Shown here: one piece after another, positions 1-7,971 of the stretch | Layout of the letters: the number at the start of each line of letters is the position of its first letter | Position numbering within the stretch: the first letter of the stretch is position 1 | Source: Synechococcus sp. MVIR-18-1 | GTDB taxonomy: Bacteria > Cyanobacteriota > Cyanobacteriia > PCC-6307 > Cyanobiaceae | Direction of reading: 5' to 3' | NCBI RefSeq assembly: GCF_014279835.1 | Contig: NZ_CP047942.1 | Coordinates: 372,001 to 436,000 of the forward strand | Length of the DNA stretch: 64,000 bases | Notes under the pieces: model-generated | Databases searched by the model: none | What the model was told of the DNA's origin: nothing | What the model saw: the letters and a program-made list of their open reading frames with translations, nothing else | Program-made: the position numbers and the translations under genes

Positions 1-1
1 G

Positions 2-652
2 AACTTGGTGCTGGCGATGGGGCTTTGGGATCCGATGATTTCGACCCTCGCACTGGTGTTGACGGCATCATTCTTGGCCTTGCTGATTGGTCTCCCTCTG
101 GGGGTGCTATCAGCGCGTCTTCAGTCGGTTTGGCGATTGTTACGACCTTGCCTTGACCTCATGCAGACCATGCCGGCTTTTGTGTATTTGATTCCCGCGG
201 TGATGTTGTTCAGCACAGGTGCTGTTCCAGCAATCATCGCCACCTTGGTGTTTGCAATGCCGCCGGTGGTTCGTCTCACCCAGCTCGGGATTCGTCAGGT
301 TCCACTTGATCTCATTGAGGCGGGTCGTGCTTTTGGGTGCAGTGAGTTGCAATTGCTATGGAAGGTGCAGATGCCGAGTGCTTTGCCCACGGTGATGAGT
401 GGCGTCAATCAAACGATCATGCTGGCGTTATCGATGGTGGTGATCGCCTCGATGATTGGTGGAGGCGGCCTGGGTGATGTCGTGCTGCGCGGCATTCAAC
501 AGCTGGATGTGGGCCTTGGTTTTGAGGGCGGGATTGCCGTTGTGATTCTCGCTGTGATCCTCGATCGACTCAGTCAGAGCTTGATGCTTGAAGGCGAGAG
601 GACGTTGGAAGCGCGCTCCCGTCGGTGGCGTTCGCTGTGGAGGACACCATGA
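2..652 (+). CDS. proW: Glycine betaine/proline ABC transporter permease (ProW-like), 5' end missing
   Basis: This is the inner-membrane permease of an osmoprotectant importer that would work with an ATPase (expected upstream, outside the window) and the binding protein that follows. The reading frame is open to the left edge, so the N-terminus is missing; the visible part is about 216 residues. It is strongly hydrophobic and carries the permease EAA loop ([20 protein letters not shown]) followed by a segment rich in small residues ([11 protein letters not shown]), as in ProW/OpuAB proteins. Its stop codon overlaps the start of the next gene as ATGA, which points to translational coupling. The ligand is inferred from family likeness; choline or proline betaine are alternatives. 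Confidence 0.88.
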   Translation, partial: NLVLAMGLWDPMISTLALVLTASFLALLIGLPLGVLSARLQSVWRLLRPCLDLMQTMPAFVYLIPAVMLFSTGAVPAIIATLVFAMPPVVRLTQLGIRQVPLDLIEAGRAFGCSELQLLWKVQMPSALPTVMSGVNQTIMLALSMVVIASMIGGGGLGDVVLRGIQQLDVGLGFEGGIAVVILAVILDRLSQSLMLEGERTLEARSRRWRSLWRTP

Positions 653-1626
653 CAGCTCCTCTTTGGCGTCGACGTGCCGTTTTGCTGTCAGGGCTCGGTT
701 TGGCTGCGGCTTCCCTATCCAGCCAAGTGCGCTTGAGCCGGCAGCGCCAGGCTGACGCCACCGCACCTACGTCTTCCACGCAAAAAGGCTTCGCCTCACA
801 ATTGGACCCTGAGGGGTCTCAATCGGGCGCAACAGGGCCATTGCGCTTGGGATGGTCTCCATGGGCTGATGCTGAAGTGATGAGCTTGATCGCCCAGCGG
901 GTGATTCAGCAGGCTTACAACCTCCCAGTCGAGCGGGTGATGGCGGATATCGGCATTCAGTACGCCTCTGTAGCAAGAGGCGATCTCGATCTCATGCTGA
1001 TGGCCTGGTTGCCTTTAACGCACAAGGATTATTGGACGCGCGTGCGTGACAGGGTGCTTGATTTCGGTTCGATGTATTCCGGTCGCCTTGGCTGGGTTGT
1101 ACCCGATTACGTGGATGCCTCTGAGCTTCGCTCTATCGCTGATTTGCGCAAGCCTGAACTGGCGGCGCGGTTCGACAACACGGTTCAAGGCATTGACCCA
1201 GGGTCAGGGCTTAATCAGGCCTCTGAACAGGCGTTGGTGGACTACAACCTGGGTGACATGCGCCTGGTTGCCTCCAGTAGCGCAGCGATGACAGCTGTTC
1301 TTGATAAAGCAATTCGAGAGCAACGTTGGGTGGTGGTCACAAGTTGGACTCCGCACTGGATGTTTGCTCGCTACAAGCTCCGCTTCTTGGAAGATCCCCA
1401 GCTCGTTTTTGGTGGAGTGGAGTGGATTCATGCCTTAGGTCGAAAGGGTTTGGATCGCGACCATCCAGATCTGGCCGGATTCCTCTCGCGTTTTCAGATC
1501 CCTGATCGTGAACTCTCTGATTTGCTTCTCATGGCTAATGAGCGATCGGCCGATGTGGCAGTCGAGGACTACCTCGATCGTCATCCGGCCCGAATTCGCT
1601 ACTGGACCACTGGAATGATCAGCTGA
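649..1626 (+). CDS. proX: Glycine betaine ABC transporter substrate-binding protein (ProX/OpuAC type)
   Basis: This is the periplasmic binding component that should deliver glycine betaine or a similar quaternary amine to the preceding permease. The 325-residue protein starts at the ATG that overlaps the permease stop (ATGA). A longer in-frame GTG start at 625 exists, but the short form puts an arginine-rich export signal ([18 protein letters not shown]) at the very N-terminus. The RRR followed by a hydrophobic stretch could be a Tat signal. The body matches the OpuAC domain: [13 protein letters not shown] near residue 67 and aromatic residues ([13 protein letters not shown]) of the kind that form the cation-binding box. 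It converges on gpgS with only a 16-base gap. Confidence 0.88.
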   Translation: MTAPLWRRRAVLLSGLGLAAASLSSQVRLSRQRQADATAPTSSTQKGFASQLDPEGSQSGATGPLRLGWSPWADAEVMSLIAQRVIQQAYNLPVERVMADIGIQYASVARGDLDLMLMAWLPLTHKDYWTRVRDRVLDFGSMYSGRLGWVVPDYVDASELRSIADLRKPELAARFDNTVQGIDPGSGLNQASEQALVDYNLGDMRLVASSSAAMTAVLDKAIREQRWVVVTSWTPHWMFARYKLRFLEDPQLVFGGVEWIHALGRKGLDRDHPDLAGFLSRFQIPDRELSDLLLMANERSADVAVEDYLDRHPARIRYWTTGMIS

Positions 1627-1642
1627 AAAGCACAAGCTGGTG

Positions 1643-2923
1643 TCATGCCGCTGCCGCAGGACGTCTTGGTGGACAAGCCATCAGGGGGCGATGGTGATGA
1701 CGTCGTGGCGTTCTGTTGGGTGCTGTCGTGATGTTGCGTTGCTGGCCTGCTTCGGCAAGGTCTGCTTGTAAGCGTTCGGTGCAACACAGCAACCTCGACC
1801 AACTCGGCAGCTGATGGGCCACGGGAGCTGCCATCAATTCCTCCACTCTGGGACGCAACAAGGTGGCGAAGCTCTGGACAGCAAGCTCCTCGCTGTGTCG
1901 GTTGTAAGGCAGACGATTAATTGTTGAATCCAAGCCAAACTGCTGAACACGGTCTTCCCCTACCCGTCGGAACAGCACTTCCAGCGTTGGGATCTGGTCT
2001 GAAGACAACATCCGACCTTCATGCTCCATGAGTCCACGAAGCACCGTGGCAAAAATTTCACCGGCCATGCGTTGCAGGCCCTCGGAAGGAGCATTGCCAA
2101 GTGTTTTGTGCTTGTGATCAAACAGTCCGAGGTCCACTTGGGCGATGCGTCGAGGGGCCACATGGCGATACACCTCCGAAAGCAAGCCGATCTCCAGTCC
2201 CCAGTCGGAAGGAATGCGCAAATTCATGGCCAGATCTCTGGTGAACGCGAACTCGCCGGCTAACGGGTAGCGAAAGGATTGGAGATAGCGCAGATAAGGC
2301 ATTGGGCCAAAGATCTGCTCCAGGCTGGTGAGCAGTGGACCTACGAAAAGGCGTGTTGCTCTTCCATGGAGCGTCTGGGTTTCGAGCGAAAGGCGGCTGT
2401 AGAACGCTTTCACATAGGCCACACCAAGCGAGGGATCGAGTAACGGTCGCAGCATTCTTTGGGGGTAGGCCGGTGAAAAGGTGCGAATGTCGGCATCGAA
2501 GAGTCCAACGATCTCAGCGTTTCTGCAAGCCACACCAAGCCCTTGCCAAACAGCCCAGCCTTTCCCAGGTGGTCCGGTCACATTGAGGCCAAGGGTCTGA
2601 AGTGACTGCAGTGATTCGGCAACGGCGGGGCCATTGGTCCAGTGCACTCTCACCGGAAATGGCATACCCGAAAAGAACGCTTCCGCTGCAGCGACGTCTT
2701 CGCTGGTTTCCGCTGACAGCGCGATCACGAGTTCTTCCAGGCCGCTTAGTTCTGCCAGAACCTCACGGATCAGTCCGAGTGCAGGACGGCTGAATTCCTC
2801 CATGAGGCATGGGATCAGCAAGGAGGTTGGCCGTTGCTTCAGCTGACGCCGAAAGTCTGGGAGGTCCAGCTTGCCGAGTCCGTAATCATGAATCGTGGCG
2901 ATTAATCCCTGCTGAAAATCCAT
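1643..2923 (-). CDS. gpgS: Glucosyl-3-phosphoglycerate synthase
   Basis: This enzyme transfers glucose from a nucleotide sugar to 3-phosphoglycerate, the first step in making the compatible solute glucosylglycerate. The 426-residue protein is a GT-A glycosyltransferase. It opens with MDFQQGLIATIHDYGLGKLD, has a nucleotide-sugar and metal motif DAD at 144-146, and the GPPGKGWAVWQG segment near 117-128. I chose the ATG at 2923; two upstream in-frame starts (2965, 2989) would run into the divergent gene and look unlike the family. The last 40 residues (RRHHHRPLMACPPRRPAAAA) are basic, low in complexity and probably disordered. It is divergent from a phosphorylase-phosphatase pair, and that context supports the glucosylglycerate role. 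Confidence 0.88.
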   Translation of the reverse strand: MDFQQGLIATIHDYGLGKLDLPDFRRQLKQRPTSLLIPCLMEEFSRPALGLIREVLAELSGLEELVIALSAETSEDVAAAEAFFSGMPFPVRVHWTNGPAVAESLQSLQTLGLNVTGPPGKGWAVWQGLGVACRNAEIVGLFDADIRTFSPAYPQRMLRPLLDPSLGVAYVKAFYSRLSLETQTLHGRATRLFVGPLLTSLEQIFGPMPYLRYLQSFRYPLAGEFAFTRDLAMNLRIPSDWGLEIGLLSEVYRHVAPRRIAQVDLGLFDHKHKTLGNAPSEGLQRMAGEIFATVLRGLMEHEGRMLSSDQIPTLEVLFRRVGEDRVQQFGLDSTINRLPYNRHSEELAVQSFATLLRPRVEELMAAPVAHQLPSWSRLLCCTERLQADLAEAGQQRNITTAPNRTPRRHHHRPLMACPPRRPAAAA

Positions 2924-3005
2924 GCGGTGATCAATGCGACAACAATTTGCGGAGCTCTGTTCCATACCTGTTGCACTTGGCAAAGGCACGGTGTCGAAGC
3001 AGTTA
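2924..3005. promoter_or_regulatory. Divergent intergenic region between gpgS and the GH13 phosphorylase
   Basis: These 82 bases must hold the 5' control signals for both arms of the osmolyte locus. I could not pick a convincing -35/-10 pair or operator by eye. An NtcA-like GTA-N8-TAC site is not evident. The assignment rests on position only. Confidence 0.4.
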
Positions 3006-4754
3006 ATGGCGCATGAGGGGTTGCCATCGCTTCTAAAGGAGCTCTACGAGCATCATTCTTCGGAGGATCTCAATCTGCTGTCGTCGCAATTGCTGCATTC
3101 CGAGCAGTCCGCGTCAGAGATTGCCGTTTCAGAGTCGCTCGATGATGGGAGTACGGATGCAACGGCAACGGGTGCGCGTTGGGATTCCTCGAGTTGTGTG
3201 TTAATTGCCTACGCCGATACGGTGAGCGCCAAGGATCAGCCTGGGCTTCGTTGTTTGCAGGCCCTCCTCCAGAAGCATTTCAACGGGATCTCATCGGTCG
3301 TGCACGTTTTGCCCTTCTTGCGCGCAACCAGTGATGGAGGTTTTGCTGTTGCCAGTCATGAGGAGATTGAGCAACGCTTCGGCGATTGGAATGACTTGGC
3401 CGCGTTAGCGGAAGGTCGCCAGTTGATGGCTGATCTGGTTCTTAATCACATTTCAGCGTCTCACCCCTGGGTGCGGGCTTTTCTGAAAGGAGAACAGCCT
3501 GGCGCTCAATGTGTGTTGGCAGCTGCTCCCAACCCTTGTTGGGACAACGTGGTGCGTCCACGTAGCTCGGCTCTTTTCACCACTCTGGCGACAGATCGGG
3601 GCCCCGAAACGGTCTGGACCACGTTTGGACCCGATCAAGTGGATGTGAACTGGCGAGAGCCTGAAGTGTTGCTTGGATTCACACGCCTCCTCGATCTTTT
3701 TGTCAGTTATGGCGTCCAATGGTTGCGCCTTGATGCCGTGGGGTTTGTTTGGAAACAGCCTTCCAGTGACTGCATCCATCAGCCGCAGGCCCACCGGTTG
3801 GTTGAAGTGTTGCGTCTTCTCTTGGAGTCGCGATGTCCTCAAGGAGTGGTGGTAACGGAAACGAATGTTCCCGAGCAGGAAAATCTGTCTTATTTGGCCA
3901 CTGGATCCGAAGCTCACCTCGCCTACAACTTCCCTTTACCCCCGCTGGTCCTCGAGGCCTGTCTCAGTCGTCGTGCTGATCTGTTGAACAACTGGCTGGC
4001 GCGTTGGCCCCAGCTCCCTCAGCAGACAGGGCTGCTCAATTTCACGGCCTGTCATGACGGGATTGGCTTGCGGCCACTCGAGGGTTTGATGGAATCGGAG
4101 CGTTTGCTCCAGTTGCTGCAGCAATGCGAGCAGCGGGGTGGTTTGGTGAGTCACCGGCGCTTGGCCGATGGTCTGGAGGTTCCCTATGAAATCAATATCA
4201 GCTGGTGGAGTGCCATGGCGGCTCCTGGGCGGGATCCATCACACCATCAACGAGCGCGTTTTTTGTTGACGCAGTTGCTGCTGCTTGCGTTGCCCGGTGT
4301 GCCTGCGTTCTATCTGCCGGCTTTACTGGCAACCCCGAATGACAATGCTCGCTTTCGTATCAGCGGTCATCGCCGCGATCTCAATCGTCCTCAGTTTCAA
4401 CTCGACCGTTTAGAGCGATTATTGGCTGATTCCGAAAGCGATACCAGTCAGGTGGTGGTGTCACTGCAACAAGCGATGGCTGTTCGTCGTGGGCTGGCGG
4501 CCTTAGATCCCTTTGCCCCAATGACGGTCCTGAGCGAAGGCCGCTCTGATCTCGTGATTCTGCAAAGGGGAGAAGGGGCAAGCACTCTGTTTGCGGTTCA
4601 CAATTTCAGTGATGTCCGCCTCAGTTTCCCGTTGAGCTCCCTTGCTGATTCCACAGAATCTGGTTGGCATGACGTGTTGAACGGGCATTCTCTTGTTGCG
4701 GGCCAAACGGCTCTCGAGCTTGAGCCGTTTGCTGTGCATTGGTTGATTCGATGA
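3006..4754 (+). CDS. GH13 sucrose phosphorylase-family enzyme, probable glucosylglycerate phosphorylase
   Basis: The enzyme belongs to the retaining alpha-glucosyl phosphorylase branch of family GH13, which splits or forms alpha-glucosides with phosphate and glucose 1-phosphate. The 582-residue protein has the family motifs in order: DLVLNHIS (143-150), RLDAVGF with nucleophile D243, VVTETNVPEQENLSYL with acid/base E285, and ACHDGIGLRP with the transition-state aspartate D351. The start is the ATG at 3006; an upstream ATG at 2934 would overlap the gpgS start. The stop overlaps the next start as ATGA. Sucrose phosphorylases share these motifs, so substrate cannot be read from them. Placement between a glucosylglycerate synthase and its phosphatase makes glucosylglycerate the likely substrate; sucrose or glucosylglycerol are alternatives. 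Confidence 0.8.
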   Translation: MAHEGLPSLLKELYEHHSSEDLNLLSSQLLHSEQSASEIAVSESLDDGSTDATATGARWDSSSCVLIAYADTVSAKDQPGLRCLQALLQKHFNGISSVVHVLPFLRATSDGGFAVASHEEIEQRFGDWNDLAALAEGRQLMADLVLNHISASHPWVRAFLKGEQPGAQCVLAAAPNPCWDNVVRPRSSALFTTLATDRGPETVWTTFGPDQVDVNWREPEVLLGFTRLLDLFVSYGVQWLRLDAVGFVWKQPSSDCIHQPQAHRLVEVLRLLLESRCPQGVVVTETNVPEQENLSYLATGSEAHLAYNFPLPPLVLEACLSRRADLLNNWLARWPQLPQQTGLLNFTACHDGIGLRPLEGLMESERLLQLLQQCEQRGGLVSHRRLADGLEVPYEINISWWSAMAAPGRDPSHHQRARFLLTQLLLLALPGVPAFYLPALLATPNDNARFRISGHRRDLNRPQFQLDRLERLLADSESDTSQVVVSLQQAMAVRRGLAALDPFAPMTVLSEGRSDLVILQRGEGASTLFAVHNFSDVRLSFPLSSLADSTESGWHDVLNGHSLVAGQTALELEPFAVHWLIR

Positions 4755-5560
4755 ATAAAACAGATGCTCTCCCCTCAATTCCCTGGTGGGTTGTGACCGA
4801 TCTCGATGGGACCCTCATGGACCATGCCTACAACTGGGAGCCTGCACGGGAGGCGATCCGTGGCTTGCAGCTGCAGGGCATTCCCGTGATTCCGTGTACG
4901 AGCAAAACGGCTGAGGAGGTGAAAAGTTTTAGGGCTGCAGCTGGGTTGAAGGATCCGTTCATCGTTGAAAACGGAGGTGCTGTGCATGGGGAAACCAGTG
5001 ATGGCGAGTTATGGGAACTTGCGCTGGGATGCCCTGTTGCGGAGCTTCGCCCGGTTTTGCAAGAGCTTGCGCAGCTGCTCAGTGAGCCGTTGCAACCGAT
5101 TGATGCGCTTTCGGATCAAGAGGCCTTGGACTTTCTTGGCCTGCAGGGCGAAGCGCTGCAGTTGGCGTGCAAGAGGCGTTGGAGTTTGCCCTTTGTGCCC
5201 CCTTCTGCGTCAGCGCGGCAACGGTTGCCAGACCTCGCCAACCGGCTTGGTTTCGCTGTTGTACAGGGCAACCGTATGGGTCACCTACTCGGCGCAGAGG
5301 TCAGCAAGGGTCGAGCCCTTGAGGTCTTGAAGCAGCGCAATGGTGGCTCCCCCGTGCGGGTGCTCGCATTGGGTGACTCTCCCAATGACCAGCCCCTCCT
5401 CGAGGCTGGTGATCTCTCAGTCGTTGTGCCTGGTGCGAATGGTCCCCATCCGATCTTTGCCGACGCCCTTGCTCAAGGCCGCTACCAGTTGGCGCCTGCT
5501 TGCCATGCGCAGGGCTGGGCAGAGGCGGTGTTTGAGCACGTCCTCAACGCACAATGCTGA
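4751..5560 (+). CDS. gpgP: Glucosyl/mannosyl-3-phosphoglycerate phosphatase (HAD-IIB)
   Basis: This enzyme removes phosphate from glucosyl-3-phosphoglycerate to give glucosylglycerate, the second step after GpgS. The 269-residue HAD protein shows motif I as VTDLDGTLMDH (nucleophile D in DLDGT), motif II as PCTSKTAEEV, the family segment FIVENGGAVHG, a K in VSKGRAL, and motif IV as ALGDSPNDQPLLEAGD. These fit the mannosyl-3-phosphoglycerate phosphatase subfamily, whose cyanobacterial members serve glucosylglycerate synthesis. The ATG overlaps the phosphorylase stop by four bases, so the two should be made together. A TTG 12 bases upstream is a weaker start. Confidence 0.87.
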   Translation: MNKTDALPSIPWWVVTDLDGTLMDHAYNWEPAREAIRGLQLQGIPVIPCTSKTAEEVKSFRAAAGLKDPFIVENGGAVHGETSDGELWELALGCPVAELRPVLQELAQLLSEPLQPIDALSDQEALDFLGLQGEALQLACKRRWSLPFVPPSASARQRLPDLANRLGFAVVQGNRMGHLLGAEVSKGRALEVLKQRNGGSPVRVLALGDSPNDQPLLEAGDLSVVVPGANGPHPIFADALAQGRYQLAPACHAQGWAEAVFEHVLNAQC

Positions 5561-5649
5561 TGCTGAATCCTTCACTCTTTTCTTTAAAGACCCAGTGAAG
5601 ATCTGCCTTGAACGGGAGCAGACTTGATCAGAGACATGATCGAGGACGG

Positions 5650-6072
5650 ATGACAGCGATTCAATGCCAATACACCGGTGACTTGCATTGCACGGCTCAG
5701 CACGGACCCTCGGGCACCGTCCTCAAGACCGATGCGCCCACTGATCATGATGGCCTTGGCGAAAGTTTTTCGCCGACTGACCTGTTGGCGACAGCCCTTG
5801 GAACATGCATCTTGACGATCATGGGGATCGCCGCACGCCGCCGCGGCTGGGACCTCGTTGATGCCAACGTCAGCGTTGAAAAAACAATGACGACCGAGGG
5901 ACCGCGCCGCATTGAAAGCCTTCAAGCTCAGATCAGCCTCCCTGTTTCTCTTAGTCAGGAACAAAAGGCCTTGTTGAAGCGGGTCGCGAATGATTGCCCT
6001 GTGAAACGAAACCTCGACGCTTCAATCACGATTGATTTGATCTGGAGCGACGCAAGTTCTACGGCTCTCTAG
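5650..6072 (+). CDS. OsmC/Ohr family peroxide-reducing protein
   Basis: OsmC-type proteins are small cytosolic thiol peroxidases that reduce organic hydroperoxides. The 140-residue protein has both redox cysteines: C53 in ALGTCILTIMG and C116 in ANDCPVKRNL. The SPTDLLATALG segment before the first cysteine is also typical. I chose the ATG at 5650; an upstream in-frame start at 5608 adds a non-conserved arginine/aspartate-rich stretch. It lies 89 bases after gpgP in the same direction, and founding members of the family are osmotically induced, so shared salt control is plausible but not shown. Confidence 0.85.
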   Translation: MTAIQCQYTGDLHCTAQHGPSGTVLKTDAPTDHDGLGESFSPTDLLATALGTCILTIMGIAARRRGWDLVDANVSVEKTMTTEGPRRIESLQAQISLPVSLSQEQKALLKRVANDCPVKRNLDASITIDLIWSDASSTAL

Positions 6073-6108
6073 TTGTTTTATCAACGCCATTCAGGCGAGG
6101 AGATTTTG

Positions 6109-6594
6109 ATGAGACTTCAATTCATACCTATTCATGTCTTTCGTGAAACACCGTCTGTCACCTTTTTTGATGCAGGAGTGCCTGGTACCAATGGAACAGA
6201 TGTTGTGTTCCACAGGGGTGCAGCGACATCACCACCCGATGTGAATGGATTTGAGCAGTACTACGTCCATCAGCATCAAGTGGATCACAATTTGGTGCTC
6301 GAGGGGCAGCGCACCTTCGTCCTTTTAAATCCTGCATGGGATCAGTCCCATCACGTCATTCATTTGATCCGCGAGATGGGTGCGCTTCAGATACCGGTAG
6401 GGACCTATCACCGCTCAACGTCTGGTGAAACAGGAAGCATGGTGTTGAACCAATCGCTGCGTGATCCCCAGTTTGATTTCAAGACGGAGTTCATTCCCGT
6501 GAGTTTGGAGGGTCGAGAAGATCTTCGACAGGCACAAGCCTCTGTTCCATGGGTATGGAGTTGGAAAGACGGCCACATTTGCCGTTTTCATTGA
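6109..6594 (+). CDS. Small cupin-like protein of unknown function
   Basis: I do not recognise a specific family. The 161-residue protein looks like a single cupin barrel: HQHQVDHNLVLEGQ near residues 57-70 resembles cupin motif 1, with two histidines plus a later glutamate, and IPVGTYHRSTSGETGSMV near 100-117 fits motif 2. The start is the ATG at 6109, which has a GAGGAG ribosome-binding site about nine bases upstream; an earlier in-frame ATG at 6073 lacks one. It faces the end of psbA across a shared terminator hairpin. Function is open; metal binding is likely from the histidines. Confidence 0.6.
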   Translation: MRLQFIPIHVFRETPSVTFFDAGVPGTNGTDVVFHRGAATSPPDVNGFEQYYVHQHQVDHNLVLEGQRTFVLLNPAWDQSHHVIHLIREMGALQIPVGTYHRSTSGETGSMVLNQSLRDPQFDFKTEFIPVSLEGREDLRQAQASVPWVWSWKDGHICRFH

Positions 6595-6660
6595 TCTAAT
6601 TGCTCTGGCGTAAGTCTTGTGATCGTTTTTTCTGTGTTGTTGAGGAAGAAAGGAAGGCAC

Positions 6661-6691
6661 AAAAAAGCCCCCTCTGTGAGGAGGGGGCTTT
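6661..6691 (-). terminator. psbA transcription terminator, possibly bidirectional
   Basis: An 11-base perfect stem (AAAGCCCCCTC at 6664-6674 with GAGGGGGCTTT at 6681-6691) encloses a six-base loop. On the minus strand it lies 38 bases after the psbA stop and its 3' side runs into six T residues. It may also end transcripts from the plus-strand cupin gene. Confidence 0.88.
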
Positions 6692-6728
6692 CTAGTTCAG
6701 TTGATCTGAACTTTGAAGGGGTTCCAGA

Positions 6729-7808
6729 TCAACCGATTGCAGGTGCTTGAAGTGCCACAGGTGTGGACTCAGCAGCTGCCAGGTCGAGGGGGAAGTTATG
6801 AGCGTTGCGCTCGTGCATCACTTCCATACCAAGTCCAGCTCTGTTAAGAACGTCGGCCCAGGTGTTCAGGACGCGGCCCTGACCATCAAGGATTGACTGG
6901 TTGAAGTTGAAGCCGTTCAAGTTGAAGGCCATGGTTGACACGCCAAGGGCGGTGAACCAGATGCCGACCACAGGCCAGGCTGCAAGGAAGAAGTGAAGGC
7001 TACGGCTGTTGTTGAACGAGGCGTATTGGAAGATCAGGCGACCGAAGTAGCCGTGAGCAGCCACGATGTTGTACGTCTCTTCTTCTTGGCCGAACTTATA
7101 GCCGTAGTTCTGGGACTCGGTCTCGGTTGTTTCACGAACCAAGGATGAGGTCACCAATGAACCGTGCATGGCGGAGAACAGTGAACCACCGAAGACACCA
7201 GCCACTCCAAGCATGTGGAAGGGGTGCATCAGGATGTTGTGCTCAGCCTGGAAGACCAACATGTAGTTGAAGGTTCCAGAGATGCCCAAAGGCATGGCGT
7301 CAGAGAAAGAACCCTGACCGAAGGGGTAGACCAGGAACACTGCAGATGCAGCAGCAACAGGTGCGCTGTATGCAACACAGATCCAAGGGCGCATGCCCAA
7401 GCGGTAGGAAAGTTCCCACTCACGTCCCATATAGGCGTAGATGCCGATCAGGAAGTGGAAGACAACCAGTTGGAAAGGACCGCCGTTGTAGAGCCACTCG
7501 TCGAGTGAGGCAGCTTCCCAGATTGGGTAGAAGTGCAAGCCAATGGCGTTGCTGGAAGGAACAACAGCACCAGAGATGATGTTGTTGCCATACATCAGTG
7601 AACCTGCAACAGGCTCGCGGATGCCGTCGATATCAACCGGAGGAGCGGCGATAAAAGCAACGATGAAGCAAGTGGTAGCGGCAAGCAGTGTGGGGATCAT
7701 CAACACACCGAACCAACCGACATAAAGACGGTTGTTGGTGGAGGTGACCCACTCACAGAACTGCTGCCAGCCGTTAGCGCCGGAGCGCTGCTGGATGGTG
7801 GTAGTCAT
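6729..7808 (-). CDS. psbA: Photosystem II D1 protein, D1:2 (Glu130) form
   Basis: D1 is the thylakoid reaction-centre subunit of photosystem II that carries the water-oxidising Mn cluster ligands and the QB site. The 359-residue protein is complete with the usual 359-360 residue length. Key residues are visible at standard positions: Y161 (TyrZ), D170, H190, H198, H215, S264, H332, E333 and D342, with the processing site after A344. Residue 130 is glutamate (YMGRE), which marks the D1:2 form; glutamine here marks D1:1. In freshwater and marine Synechococcus, D1:2 genes are induced by high light. It is divergent from a radical SAM gene across 163 bases. Other psbA copies are expected elsewhere in the genome. 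Confidence 0.98.
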   Translation of the reverse strand: MTTTIQQRSGANGWQQFCEWVTSTNNRLYVGWFGVLMIPTLLAATTCFIVAFIAAPPVDIDGIREPVAGSLMYGNNIISGAVVPSSNAIGLHFYPIWEAASLDEWLYNGGPFQLVVFHFLIGIYAYMGREWELSYRLGMRPWICVAYSAPVAAASAVFLVYPFGQGSFSDAMPLGISGTFNYMLVFQAEHNILMHPFHMLGVAGVFGGSLFSAMHGSLVTSSLVRETTETESQNYGYKFGQEEETYNIVAAHGYFGRLIFQYASFNNSRSLHFFLAAWPVVGIWFTALGVSTMAFNLNGFNFNQSILDGQGRVLNTWADVLNRAGLGMEVMHERNAHNFPLDLAAAESTPVALQAPAIG

Positions 7809-7971
7809 GAGAACGGAAAAGAAGGTCTCGCAAGGAGACGGTTACGGAAGGGCAGGACGCCCTGCCGGATGCATTGTAAAGCAAGTTTGCGGTTTGTAAC
7901 CACTTATTCATGCGGTAATCCTTAAGCCCGCTGCCGGGCGTTGCAGCAGATGCAGTTGTTAGCGTCCGCAA
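7809..7971. promoter_or_regulatory. psbA promoter and 5' leader, shared with divergent radical SAM gene
   Basis: On the minus strand TACAAT (7873-7878) is a good -10 box, with GTTACA (7895-7900) sixteen bases further upstream as a weak -35. This would give a psbA leader of about 55-60 bases. The leader holds two small hairpins: GGCAGG/CCTGCC at 7851-7866 and GTCTC/GAGAC at 7825-7839, the second close to the start codon. There is no strong Shine-Dalgarno sequence before psbA. A third hairpin, GCCCG/CGGGC near 7927-7940, lies toward the radical SAM gene. Confidence 0.55.
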
